NCBI GenBank assembly: GCA_017412715.1
Contig: JAFPWU010000024.1
Coordinates: 1 to 64,000 of the forward strand
Length of the DNA: 64,000 bases
Direction of reading: 5' to 3'
Origin: Clostridia bacterium
Lineage (GTDB): Bacteria > Bacillota > Clostridia > Christensenellales > Aristaeellaceae
Shown here: one piece after another, positions 34,974 to 43,668 of the stretch
How the letters are laid out: the number at the start of each line of letters is the position of its first letter
Position numbering within the stretch: position 1 is the stretch's first letter
The notes under the pieces: generated by a model
The model's input: the letters and a program-made list of their open reading frames with translations, nothing else
The model's database searches: none
What the model was told of the DNA's origin: nothing
Made by a program: the position numbers and the translations under genes

Positions 34974-37166
34974 ATGGGCTGGTTTGACGAACAAATTGAA
35001 TATCAGAAGAAACGGGAGCGGGAGCTGCTGACCGATTCCTTCGAAAACATTTCCCGCGCTGTCACCGGCCGGCGCATGGGCAGCTTTCTCCGGGAGGAGG
35101 CGGACGTTTCCGACGCCATCTCCGCGCTGCTGCGCCATCTTGGGGTGAAGGAGAAGGAAGTGCCCGCGGGCATCAGCGGCCTGCAGGACCGGCTGGACTA
35201 TCTGCTGTCCGGCACGGGCATTCTGTACCGGGAGATCCGGCTGACCCCCGGATGGCATCGGGACGCCATGGGCGCCATGATTACCAGCCTCCGGGAGGAG
35301 GGCATCGTGATCACCGTAGTGCCCGCGGATATGGGAGGATATGCCTATACGGATCCCCGGACGGGGGAGAAGATCCGGATTACCCAGGCGGAGGAGAAGC
35401 GCATCAGCGAGGAAGCCCTCTGCTTCTATCATCCGCTGCCCATGCGGAAGCTGGAGATCAGGGATCTGCTGCGCTATATGGCGGGCTGCCTGACGATCCA
35501 GGACCTGCTCAGCTTCGGGGCCGCGGCCCTGGCCATCACCCTGGTCGGGCTGCTGGTGCCTCGGCTGAATCAGATTCTGATGGGAACGGTGGTGGCCTCG
35601 GGAAGCTATCAGCTGCTGTTCGCGGTGATGAGCTTTCTGCTGTTCGTCACGCTGGGAACCGCGGTGCTGCAGGTTATCCGGGCCCTGCTGCTCAGCCGGA
35701 TCCAGTACAAGCTGAGCATCAATGTCAGCGCCGCCACCATGATGCGGCTGCTGTCCCTGCCCGCCTCCTTCTTTAAGAATTACTCGGTGGGCGAACTGAA
35801 CCAGTATATTTCCTACATGGACTCCCTGTGCTCCCTGCTGGTGGATTCCCTGTTTTCCACCGCGGTGACCGGGATCTTTTCCCTGATCTACCTGGGACAG
35901 ATCTTCACCTTTGCCCCCTCCCTGGTCTGGCCCAGCCTGCTGGTGACCCTGGCCACGGTGGCGGTCAGCCTGGTCTCCGCGCTGGTGCAGATGCGCATCG
36001 AGACGGAGAAGATGCCCATTACGGCCCAGGAGCGGGGCCTTGTGTTCTCCCTGATCCGGGGCATCCAGAAGATCCGCCTCAGCGGATCCGAAAACCGGGC
36101 CTTCATCAAGTGGTCCAAGATCTATACCCGCAGCGCGGAAATGACCTATAATCCCCCGGCCATCATCTGGCTGTCCACGGTGCTCACCACGGCCATCACC
36201 ATGATCGGAACCGCCGTGATGTATTATGTATCCGTGCGCAGCGGCGTATCCGTTGCGGATTACTACGCCTTCAATTCCTCCTACGCGTACATTTCCTCCG
36301 CTTTTTCGGCACTGGCGTCCATGGCCCTGTCCGCGGCCTCCGTACGGCCGATCATCGGGTTGATCAAGCCCCTGCTGGAGGCGCAGCCGGAGACCTCGGA
36401 GGACAAGGAGACCGTGACCCGCCTGTCCGGCAATATCGAGATTTCCCACATGACCTTCGGATACGATCCGGAGAGCAAGCCCATCTTCGAGGACTTCTCT
36501 CTGACCATTCCGGCCAGGCAGTATGTGGCCATCGTCGGGCGCAGCGGATGCGGCAAGTCCACGCTGGTCCGGCTGCTGCTGGGCTTTGAGAAGCCTCAGC
36601 GGGGCGTGATCAACTACGACCGGCGGGATCTGCAGCAGCTGGACGTCCGGTCCCTGCGGCGGCATATCGGCACGGTGATGCAGGACGGAAAGGTTTTTTC
36701 CGGGAGCATTTTCGATAATATCGTGATCTCCGCGCCCACCCTGAAGCTGCAGGATGCCTGGGAGGCGGCGGAGATCGCCGGCATCGCGGAGGACATCCGG
36801 GAGATGCCCATGGGGATGAACACCGTGCTGCAGGAAGGGGGCGGCACCATCTCCGGGGGACAGCGGCAGCGGCTGCTGATCGCCCGGGCCATCGCTCCCA
36901 AGCCCCGGATCCTGATCTTTGATGAAGCGACCTCCGCCCTGGACAACATTACCCAGAAGAAGGTATCCGAAGCCCTGGACGGCATGAACTGCACCCGCAT
37001 CATCATTGCCCACCGGCTTTCCACCATCCGGCGCTGCCACAGGATTCTGGTCATCGACGGCGGAAAGATTGCCGAGGACGGCACCTATGAGGAATTGATG
37101 GCGAAGAACGGGCTCTTCGCGGAACTGGTGGCCCGGCAGCAGCTGAACCTGCCGGAGAACGGATGA
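34974..37166 (+). CDS. NHLM-type second ABC exporter (permease and ATPase)
   Basis: A 730-residue ABC exporter half-transporter. Its N-terminal roughly 170 residues are soluble and unlike the C39 peptidase (no Cys/His pair); this degenerate leading domain is typical of the second ABC protein of NHLM systems. Five or six membrane helices lie at about 175-470. The ATPase has VGRSGCGKST, TISGGQRQRLLIARA and LIFDEATSALD. It probably forms a heterodimer with the preceding exporter. It starts behind AAAGGAGGTG. Confidence 0.87.
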   Translation: MGWFDEQIEYQKKRERELLTDSFENISRAVTGRRMGSFLREEADVSDAISALLRHLGVKEKEVPAGISGLQDRLDYLLSGTGILYREIRLTPGWHRDAMGAMITSLREEGIVITVVPADMGGYAYTDPRTGEKIRITQAEEKRISEEALCFYHPLPMRKLEIRDLLRYMAGCLTIQDLLSFGAAALAITLVGLLVPRLNQILMGTVVASGSYQLLFAVMSFLLFVTLGTAVLQVIRALLLSRIQYKLSINVSAATMMRLLSLPASFFKNYSVGELNQYISYMDSLCSLLVDSLFSTAVTGIFSLIYLGQIFTFAPSLVWPSLLVTLATVAVSLVSALVQMRIETEKMPITAQERGLVFSLIRGIQKIRLSGSENRAFIKWSKIYTRSAEMTYNPPAIIWLSTVLTTAITMIGTAVMYYVSVRSGVSVADYYAFNSSYAYISSAFSALASMALSAASVRPIIGLIKPLLEAQPETSEDKETVTRLSGNIEISHMTFGYDPESKPIFEDFSLTIPARQYVAIVGRSGCGKSTLVRLLLGFEKPQRGVINYDRRDLQQLDVRSLRRHIGTVMQDGKVFSGSIFDNIVISAPTLKLQDAWEAAEIAGIAEDIREMPMGMNTVLQEGGGTISGGQRQRLLIARAIAPKPRILIFDEATSALDNITQKKVSEALDGMNCTRIIIAHRLSTIRRCHRILVIDGGKIAEDGTYEELMAKNGLFAELVARQQLNLPENG

Positions 37167-37236
37167 GTATCCCGGCGGCGGGCCGGATTCCGGAACAAAT
37201 AAAGAGACAGGAGCCCCTGGAGGATTGGAAGATCAG

Positions 37237-38175
37237 ATGACTGAATTTGTGCATGAGCCGGTGATGCTTGCGGAGGTGATCGAATGGCTGCGGCCCGCGG
37301 CGGGGGGCGTCTACTGCGACGGAACCCTGGGCGGCGGGGGACACAGCGGAGCCATCCTGAAGGCGGCGGGCGGAGACGCCCGGCTCTTCGGAATCGACCG
37401 GGATGAGAACGCCATCCGGGCCGCCACGGAACGGCTGAAGGGGTATCCGGGATTCCGGGCGATCCATGGGAATTTCCATGAGGCGAAGCGGCTGCTGGAG
37501 GAGGCTGGCGCGCCGCCGCTGGACGGGGCGCTGCTGGATCTTGGCGTTTCGAGCCCCCAACTGGATACGCCGGAGCGGGGTTTCAGCTATCACGAGGACG
37601 CGCCGCTGGACATGCGGATGGATCAGAGCCAGGGACGGACCGCGGCGGAGCTGCTGAACGAAGCGACGGAAAAAGAGCTGGAAGAAATCATCCGGGAATA
37701 CGGGGAGGAGAAATGGGCAGCCAGGATTGCGAAGATCATCTGTGAGCACAGGGCGGAGAAGCCCATGGAGACCACCTTTGATCTTGTGAAGGCGATCGAT
37801 GCGGCCATTCCGAAGGCGGTCCGGCGGAAGGAGGAAGGCCATCCGGCCAGGCGAACCTTCCAGGCGATCCGGATCGCGGTCAACGACGAGCTGGGCCCGC
37901 TGGAGGAGGCGCTTCGGGAGATGACCGGGTGCCTGAAGCCCGGGGGAAGACTCTGCGTTATCACCTTCCACAGCCTGGAGGACCGGCTGGTGAAGAGATG
38001 CTTTCAGAAGATGCAGAATCCCTGCATCTGCCCGCCGAAGGCACCCATCTGCACCTGCGGCAGGAAGCAGATCGGGCGCGTGATGGGAGGCGGGGCGGTT
38101 AAGCCCTCCCGGGAGGAAACGGAGCGCAATCCCCGGGCCCGCAGCGCCAAGCTGCGAATTCTGGAAAAGGCATAG
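37237..38175 (+). CDS. rsmH: 16S rRNA (cytosine-1402 N4) methyltransferase
   Basis: A 312-residue SAM-dependent methyltransferase for C1402 in the ribosomal P site. The signature N-terminus TEFVHEPVMLAEVIEWL, the SAM loop DGTLGGGGHS, LLDLGVSSPQLD and RGFSYHEDAPLDMRMD are all present, and the C-terminal FHSLEDRLVKRCF is typical. ATG at 37237 matches the usual family start; a TTG at 37225 overlaps GGAGG. RsmH normally leads the mra/division cluster before ftsL; here no mraZ, ftsL or pbp genes flank it, so it has moved into an export-gene neighbourhood. Confidence 0.96.
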   Translation: MTEFVHEPVMLAEVIEWLRPAAGGVYCDGTLGGGGHSGAILKAAGGDARLFGIDRDENAIRAATERLKGYPGFRAIHGNFHEAKRLLEEAGAPPLDGALLDLGVSSPQLDTPERGFSYHEDAPLDMRMDQSQGRTAAELLNEATEKELEEIIREYGEEKWAARIAKIICEHRAEKPMETTFDLVKAIDAAIPKAVRRKEEGHPARRTFQAIRIAVNDELGPLEEALREMTGCLKPGGRLCVITFHSLEDRLVKRCFQKMQNPCICPPKAPICTCGRKQIGRVMGGGAVKPSREETERNPRARSAKLRILEKA

Positions 38176-38245
38176 GGAAACGATGAATCAGCGCATTTCG
38201 GGGGCCAGAGCCTTAGAGAAGGCGATGATTCCCGGAATGGAATAC

Positions 38246-38269
38246 CCCCGTTTCCGTCAGGGAACGGGG
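38246..38269 (+). terminator. Hairpin after rsmH
   Basis: A 10-bp stem (38246-38255 with 38260-38269, one G-U pair) with a GTCA loop and no T-run. It may be a weak terminator or a processing site. Confidence 0.38.
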
Positions 38270-38315
38270 AATCGGGGAGGAAGAAGGAGAACCGGTATTA
38301 AGGAGGAAAAACGAG

Positions 38316-39020
38316 TTGTCAGCTTATATTTCCTTTGAAAACGTCTGCAGGGATTACCCGGCGGGGGATTCGGTGGTCCACGCGGCGGACCATGTGAATT
38401 TCCAGATCGGGAAAGGGGAATTCTGCGTCGTTCTGGGGCCCAGCGGGGCGGGGAAAACCACGGTGCTGAACCTGCTGGGGGGGATGGATCAGGCCACAGC
38501 GGGCACGATCCTGGTGGACGGACAGGAAATCACCCGGATGAACGGGCGCCAGCTGACAGAATACAGGCGGACCGCGGTAGGATTCGTGTTCCAGTTCTAT
38601 AACCTGATGCCCAATCTGACCGCACTGGAGAACGTGGAGCTGGCCCAGCAGGTCTGCAAAAAGGCGTTGGATCCACGGGAGGTGCTTCGCCAGGTGGGCC
38701 TGGAGGAGCGGATGAACAACTTTCCCGCTCAGCTCTCCGGCGGGGAGCAGCAGCGGGTTTCCATCGCCCGGGCACTGTGCAAGAATCCGGCGCTGCTGCT
38801 TTGCGACGAGCCCACAGGCGCCCTGGACTCCCAGACCAGCGCCCAGGTGCTGGCGCTGCTGATCCGGCTGTGCAGGGAATACCATACCACGGTGGTCGTC
38901 ATTACGCATAACGCGGCCATCGCGGATCTGGCCACCCGTGTGATCCGGCTGAGAAGCGGCTCCGTGGTGGAGGTCAGGATGAACGAGCACCCAGCCAGAG
39001 TGGAGGACATTGAATGGTAA
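38316..39020 (+). CDS. MacB/LolD-type ABC transporter ATPase
   Basis: A 234-residue ATPase that would drive an FtsX-type permease. Walker A is GPSGAGKTT, the Q-loop lies in FVFQFYNLMPNLTALENVEL (typical of the MacB/LolD group), the signature is LSGGEQQRVSIARA and Walker B LLLCDEPTGALDSQT. TTG at 38316 is the start, nine bases after AGGAGG. Its end overlaps the permease start by 7 bp. Confidence 0.92.
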   Translation: MSAYISFENVCRDYPAGDSVVHAADHVNFQIGKGEFCVVLGPSGAGKTTVLNLLGGMDQATAGTILVDGQEITRMNGRQLTEYRRTAVGFVFQFYNLMPNLTALENVELAQQVCKKALDPREVLRQVGLEERMNNFPAQLSGGEQQRVSIARALCKNPALLLCDEPTGALDSQTSAQVLALLIRLCREYHTTVVVITHNAAIADLATRVIRLRSGSVVEVRMNEHPARVEDIEW

Positions 39021-41329
39021 GGCTGAGAGCGCTGCGGAGGAAGCTGGGGAGGGATCTGCGGCAGAACTTCATGCAGTTCGGCGCCATGATGCTGCTGTGC
39101 CTGCTGGGAACCTGGGTGTTCGCGGGGCTGGATGCCAACTGGCGGCAGGAGGACGCGACCATCGAGGGATGGTGGCGGGAAGCGGCGCTGAGCGACATGT
39201 GGGTGAGCGGGGAGGGCTTCTCCCGGCAGGATCTGTACCGGATTCGCGCGCTGGATGGGGTGGATGTTCTGCAGTCCAGGGTCACGCTGACGGCGGACTG
39301 CCTGGATCTGGAAGGCAAGGTCACCGCGGTGATCCACGGCATCGAGGGTGAAATGAAGCTGAACATTCCGACCCTCCGGGAGGGGGAGATGCTCCTGCCG
39401 GAGGACGTACGCGGCTGCCTGATGGAGGAACAGTTTGCCCGGGCCCAGGGGCTTTCTCCCGGGGACACGGTCAAAATTCAGTTTTCCGGCCTGGAGCGGA
39501 CACTGTTCATCCGCGGGACTGTGCTGAGTCCGGAATACCTGATTACCACGAAGGATCAGACGCCGGATCCGGCAACTTACGGATTCCTGCTGACGAATGC
39601 CAGGGCCTTTTCCGAGCTGCCCTGTAACCAGCTGGTTCTGTCCCTGCGGGAGGGAGCGGACGCCCGGGAGATCGAGGACCGGATCCGGGAGATCGTGCCC
39701 GGAGCGGTGATTCTGACTCAGGAGACCCACGGGAGCACGCTGCAGGGAAGAAACTACATTTCCCTGTTCCGGAACATGAGCTATCTGTTCCCGGTGCTGG
39801 CGTATTTTGTGGCGGCGCTGGTGGTGGTGACCACCATCTCCCGCCTGATGGATACCCAGCGGCTGCAGATGGGGACGCTGAAGGCCCTGGGCTACGGGAA
39901 CGGGGCCATCCGGAGACATTATCTGGCCTATGCGCTGATTCCCTCGGTCCTCGGGTCCGGGCTGGGACTTTTTTCAGCGAAATATACCCTGCCGCCCGTG
40001 CTGTGGAAAATGCTGGCGGTGAACCTGCGGGTGCCGGAGGTGCGCTACGCCCCCATCTCGCCCATCGCCTGGGGGCTGGCCGGGGCGGAGGTGGTCCTGG
40101 CGGTGCTGATCTGCGTGATCCATGAGGGGAGAGCCTCCCGGGAGACCGCGGCGGAGCTGCTGCGGCCCAAGCCCCCCAGGGCGGGGGCGCGGATCCTGCT
40201 GGAGCGGATTCCCTTCCTCTGGAGCAGGTTTTCCTTCAATACCAAGATGGTGATCCGGAATCTTTTCCGGAACAAGGGGCGAACCTTCATGTCCATGATC
40301 GGCATGCTGTTCTGCAACATGCTGATCATCTGCAGCTTCGGGCTGCAGGAATCCATTCCACGGTTTATCGATCAGTATTTCACCGAGACGCTGCGGTACG
40401 ATCTTCGGGTCCAGCTGAAGGCCGGGAAGGCGGGAACCCTGGAGGGCTACCGGGCCAGGCTGGAGGCGGAGCAGGTGGACGGCATTATGGAGATGAGCGC
40501 CAGCCTGCGGACGGAGAAAAGGATTAAGACGGTGCTGATGACGGTGGTGCCGGAGGATACCACGCTGCTGGCGATAGCGCCGGGAAGAACCGCCGCGCCC
40601 CTGCCGGAGGAGGGAATCCTGCTGACGGAGAAGCTGGCGGAGCAGATGGAGGTCGAACCCGGGGATACGGTTTCCCTCTGGCTGACGGGGGAAGAGGAAA
40701 CCCTGGAGATCCTGGTGGCGGGGGTTACGGATATTACCATCGGGCAGGGGGTTTATCTGAGCCGGACCGCCTGGGAGCGGCTGAGGAAGGGAGACTTCGT
40801 GCCCACGGCGCTGCTGCTGAAAAATCCCAGCGGAAATGCGGTGAACCGGGCGGAGGACATGGACGAGACGGAATCGCTGAAATATCCGTCAGAGCAGCGG
40901 ACCCAGACCATGCGTGTCCTGGAATCCGCTACATCGGCCTTCTCCATCCTGAGCGGGGTGGCCCTGGGGCTGGCCTTCGTGATCTGCTACAATATGGGAC
41001 AGCTGAACTTTACGGAGCGGGTGAGGGAATACGCCACCCTGAAGGTGCTGGGTTACCATCAGCGGGAAATCCGGGGACTCATGTTCCGGGAAAACAACCT
41101 GACCGCGCTGATCGGCGTGGGAGCCGGGATTCCGCCGGGAATCATCCTGGTGCGCCTGATTCTGAAAATGTGCGAATTTGACCAGATGGTGTTTGTGCCC
41201 CATGTATCCCTGAGGACGGTGCTGCTGTGCAGCCTGGCTACCTTTGCCTTTACCTGCCTGATCCAGCTGATGATTACCAGAAAGGTGCGAAAGGTGAATA
41301 TGGTGGAGGCCCTGAAGAGCGTAGAATAG
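39014..41329 (+). CDS. FtsX/MacB-family ABC permease
   Basis: A 771-residue permease of the long Gram-positive kind. A first helix (about 18-38) leads into an extracytoplasmic domain, then come two FtsX membrane blocks: three helices at about 255-380 and, after a second extracytoplasmic region, three at about 635-760. The second block reads LKVLGYHQREIRGLMFRENN, as in MacB/FtsX permeases. These machines move substrates or signals outward by mechanotransmission rather than classical transport. With the ATPase upstream and the adaptor downstream it makes a complete exporter. The substrate is unknown; antimicrobial peptides are common clients. Confidence 0.91.
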   Translation: MVRLRALRRKLGRDLRQNFMQFGAMMLLCLLGTWVFAGLDANWRQEDATIEGWWREAALSDMWVSGEGFSRQDLYRIRALDGVDVLQSRVTLTADCLDLEGKVTAVIHGIEGEMKLNIPTLREGEMLLPEDVRGCLMEEQFARAQGLSPGDTVKIQFSGLERTLFIRGTVLSPEYLITTKDQTPDPATYGFLLTNARAFSELPCNQLVLSLREGADAREIEDRIREIVPGAVILTQETHGSTLQGRNYISLFRNMSYLFPVLAYFVAALVVVTTISRLMDTQRLQMGTLKALGYGNGAIRRHYLAYALIPSVLGSGLGLFSAKYTLPPVLWKMLAVNLRVPEVRYAPISPIAWGLAGAEVVLAVLICVIHEGRASRETAAELLRPKPPRAGARILLERIPFLWSRFSFNTKMVIRNLFRNKGRTFMSMIGMLFCNMLIICSFGLQESIPRFIDQYFTETLRYDLRVQLKAGKAGTLEGYRARLEAEQVDGIMEMSASLRTEKRIKTVLMTVVPEDTTLLAIAPGRTAAPLPEEGILLTEKLAEQMEVEPGDTVSLWLTGEEETLEILVAGVTDITIGQGVYLSRTAWERLRKGDFVPTALLLKNPSGNAVNRAEDMDETESLKYPSEQRTQTMRVLESATSAFSILSGVALGLAFVICYNMGQLNFTERVREYATLKVLGYHQREIRGLMFRENNLTALIGVGAGIPPGIILVRLILKMCEFDQMVFVPHVSLRTVLLCSLATFAFTCLIQLMITRKVRKVNMVEALKSVE

Positions 41330-41468
41330 GCGGGATGCTGCCCGGATCCGGGGAAGCCGCCCGCTTTCATGAAAACCGCGGCCGCATTTTCCCACCCTGG
41401 AAGCTTCCGAAAGAATGGAAAGGGAAGAGGAAGGCGGGAACGGCCTTTTGCCGGAAGGAGGCGTTTCG

Positions 41469-42548
41469 ATGAATAGAATGAAAAAGCAAACTGCGTTGCT
41501 GATTCTGCTGGCCCTGACCGTGGGAATGCTGACCGGGGCTTCGGCGGCGAAGCTGGATCGGTTCGAGTACGTGATCGCCAGCGGAACCGTGGCGGCGGCC
41601 GCCTTCGAGAATGTGACGGCGCCTTTTTCCGGCACGCTGCTGCCCTTTGACTGGGAGGCGGGGGACCGGGTCAGCGAGGGGGAGACCCTGTTCAGGACCC
41701 GCACCCTGACGCTTCGCGCGCCTGCAGCCGGAACGGTGACTGCCGTATTCGCCGGGGAAGGGGAAAACGCGGAAGGAGCCATGAGCCGCTTCGGAGCCCT
41801 GGCAGCCATTGAGCATGAATACGGCTACCTGATCAACGCCAGCGCGGGCAGCGCCTACAACAAGAGCAAAAACCGGGAGCTGCACATCGGGGAGACGCTG
41901 TACTTCCGATCCACGGCTGAGGGACGGGAAGAGGGGAGCGGGACCGTGATCTCCGTGACGGGGGAAAACTACACGGTGGAGATCCGGGAGGGGAGCTTCA
42001 ATACCCGGGAGACGCTGAGCCTGTACCGGACGGATGACTATGCCGCCGCCGACAAGGTGGGCAGCGGGACGGTGATCCGGCGGGATCCGCTGACGGTGAC
42101 CGGAGGCGGCAGAATCCTGAAGGTTTACGTAAAGCCCGGGGACACGGTGGCCGCGGACGAACCCATGTTCGAAATGATGAGCGCGGACGCGGAGCCGGAG
42201 TCCGGGGACGGGATCGCGAGCCCCTGCGACGGGGTGCTGACGGCGGTTGCGGTTCAGCCGGGACAGCAGGTATGGAAGGGAGCGCTGCTGTGCAGGGTTT
42301 CCCGGACGGATCGGCTGGAAGTGGTGGCCGAGCTGGACGAGATGGATCTGGGAAAGATCCAGATCGGGTCCGTCTGCCCCGTCGTGCTGGATATGGATGA
42401 GGATACGGTGATGCAGGGCCGGGTAACGGAGATCAGCGCCCTGGGCTTTGCCCGGCAGAATGCCGCCTGGTTCCGGGTGCATCTGGCCCTGGAAGGGGCG
42501 GCGGACCTGCCGCTGGGAGCCAGCGCTTCAGTATATCTGCCGAAATAA
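41469..42548 (+). CDS. HlyD/MacA-like efflux adaptor protein
   Basis: A 359-residue secreted or membrane-tethered adaptor with an N-terminal signal/anchor (LLILLALTVGMLTGASA). Biotinyl-lipoyl-like segments can be seen at VTAPFSGTLLPFDWEAGDRV (N-terminal half) and PCDGVLTAVAVQPGQQVWKG (C-terminal half), and a beta-barrel region precedes the end. The first lipoyl-like motif appears twice, and the coiled-coil hairpin is short. ATG at 41469 follows GGAAGGAGG. It completes the three-gene MacAB-like unit with 38316 and 39014. Confidence 0.82.
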   Translation: MNRMKKQTALLILLALTVGMLTGASAAKLDRFEYVIASGTVAAAAFENVTAPFSGTLLPFDWEAGDRVSEGETLFRTRTLTLRAPAAGTVTAVFAGEGENAEGAMSRFGALAAIEHEYGYLINASAGSAYNKSKNRELHIGETLYFRSTAEGREEGSGTVISVTGENYTVEIREGSFNTRETLSLYRTDDYAAADKVGSGTVIRRDPLTVTGGGRILKVYVKPGDTVAADEPMFEMMSADAEPESGDGIASPCDGVLTAVAVQPGQQVWKGALLCRVSRTDRLEVVAELDEMDLGKIQIGSVCPVVLDMDEDTVMQGRVTEISALGFARQNAAWFRVHLALEGAADLPLGASASVYLPK

Positions 42549-42583
42549 GGCTTCCCGAAAAACGGTCAGGAGAAGGAGAATTT

Positions 42584-43444
42584 ATGGCCAAGCTGTTCGT
42601 AGTGGCTACCCCTATCGGGAACCTGGGGGATTTTTCACCCAGGGGAGTTGAGACGCTGCGGGAGGCGGATCTGATCGCGGCGGAGGATACACGGGTGACG
42701 GCGAAGCTCTGTCAGGTGCACGGAATCCACACGCCGCTGACCAGCTGCCACCAGCATAACGAGGGAACGAAGGGGACGTATCTGGCGGAGAAGATGCTGA
42801 CGGAGAACCTGACGGTGGCCCTGACGACGGACGCGGGAACCCCCTGCGTGTCGGATCCGGGTTACGCGCTGGTGAAGGCCTGCGCGGACCGGGGAATCGA
42901 GGTGCAGCCGGTGCCAGGATGCTGCGCGGGAATTGCAGCGCTGAGCATTTCCGGCTTTGACAGCCGGGAGTTTTCCTTCTACGGTTTCCCTCCCAGGGAG
43001 AAGAAGGACCTGCGGGAGAAACAGCGGGAGATCGCGGACAAAAGCCGGGTGGCCATTCTGCATGAATCGCCTTTCCGGGTGATCGAGTTGGTGGAGACCA
43101 TCGGGGAGGAGCTGCCGGAGGCGAGGCTGAGCGTCAGCTGCGACCTGACCAAGATGCACGAAAAGACCCTGCGGGGAAGCCCGGAAGAGGTTCTGGCGGA
43201 GCTGAAGGGCAACCCCAGGACGGAGAAGGGGGAGTACTGCCTGGTGCTGGACCTGCGGGATGTTCCGGAGAAGAAAACCGGGGAGGAGCCTGCGGGGGTA
43301 GCATCCATCGAGGCGAAGCTGGTGGAGGAAATGATCCGGGAGGGGATGACCCTGCGGGATGCGCAGAATGAGCTGATTCTGGCGGGGGAGAAGAAAAACG
43401 CGGTGAAGCAGGCTGCGCTGAATCTCAAGAAACTGTTCGCCTGA
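42584..43444 (+). CDS. rsmI: 16S rRNA (cytidine-1402 2'-O) methyltransferase
   Basis: A 286-residue tetrapyrrole-methylase-fold enzyme that methylates the ribose of C1402, the same nucleotide modified by RsmH at 37237. Family motifs: FVVATPIGNLGDFSPR at the start, AAEDTRVT, LTTDAGTPCVSDPGY and FYGFPPREKK. Length and ends are normal. Finding rsmH and rsmI within 6 kb, separated by an exporter, is notable. Confidence 0.96.
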   Translation: MAKLFVVATPIGNLGDFSPRGVETLREADLIAAEDTRVTAKLCQVHGIHTPLTSCHQHNEGTKGTYLAEKMLTENLTVALTTDAGTPCVSDPGYALVKACADRGIEVQPVPGCCAGIAALSISGFDSREFSFYGFPPREKKDLREKQREIADKSRVAILHESPFRVIELVETIGEELPEARLSVSCDLTKMHEKTLRGSPEEVLAELKGNPRTEKGEYCLVLDLRDVPEKKTGEEPAGVASIEAKLVEEMIREGMTLRDAQNELILAGEKKNAVKQAALNLKKLFA

Positions 43445-43552
43445 TACAGTGTCCGTCATCAAAACGGAGGCTGTGAAACACTGCGGCTTACGGAGCTTCC
43501 CCGAAACAAGCATGGATAAAAACAGAACAGGCAGATGAATCATGAACGGGTT

Positions 43553-43582
43553 TTACAGAATTATTGGAACTGTGATATAATC
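43553..43582 (+). promoter_or_regulatory. Extended -10 promoter of the Gld-type exporter operon
   Basis: TTACAG at 43553-43558, 18-bp spacer, TGATATAAT with the -10 at 43577-43582, in a 224-base gap before the ATPase gene. Confidence 0.55.
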
Positions 43583-43668
43583 CTCAGCACTGTGACGGAG
43601 AAAATACCTGCAATACCATAATGTCCCTGCCGATCCGCCGGCGGCATGGCCTGAAGGGAGAGTGCCTC

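Noticed and set aside
32688-37040. A minus-strand open frame of about 1450 codons opposite the two NHLM exporters
   Set aside because: Its product is Gly/Gln/His/Asp-rich with no recognisable domain, while the plus strand encodes two intact ABC proteins. High GC at third positions removes antisense stops, so it is a shadow frame.
38183-38340. A 52-codon frame directly after rsmH, in the position where ftsL usually lies
   Set aside because: It lacks a membrane helix and leucine-rich coil, overlaps the next gene's start and contains a hairpin, so it is not FtsL and probably not coding.
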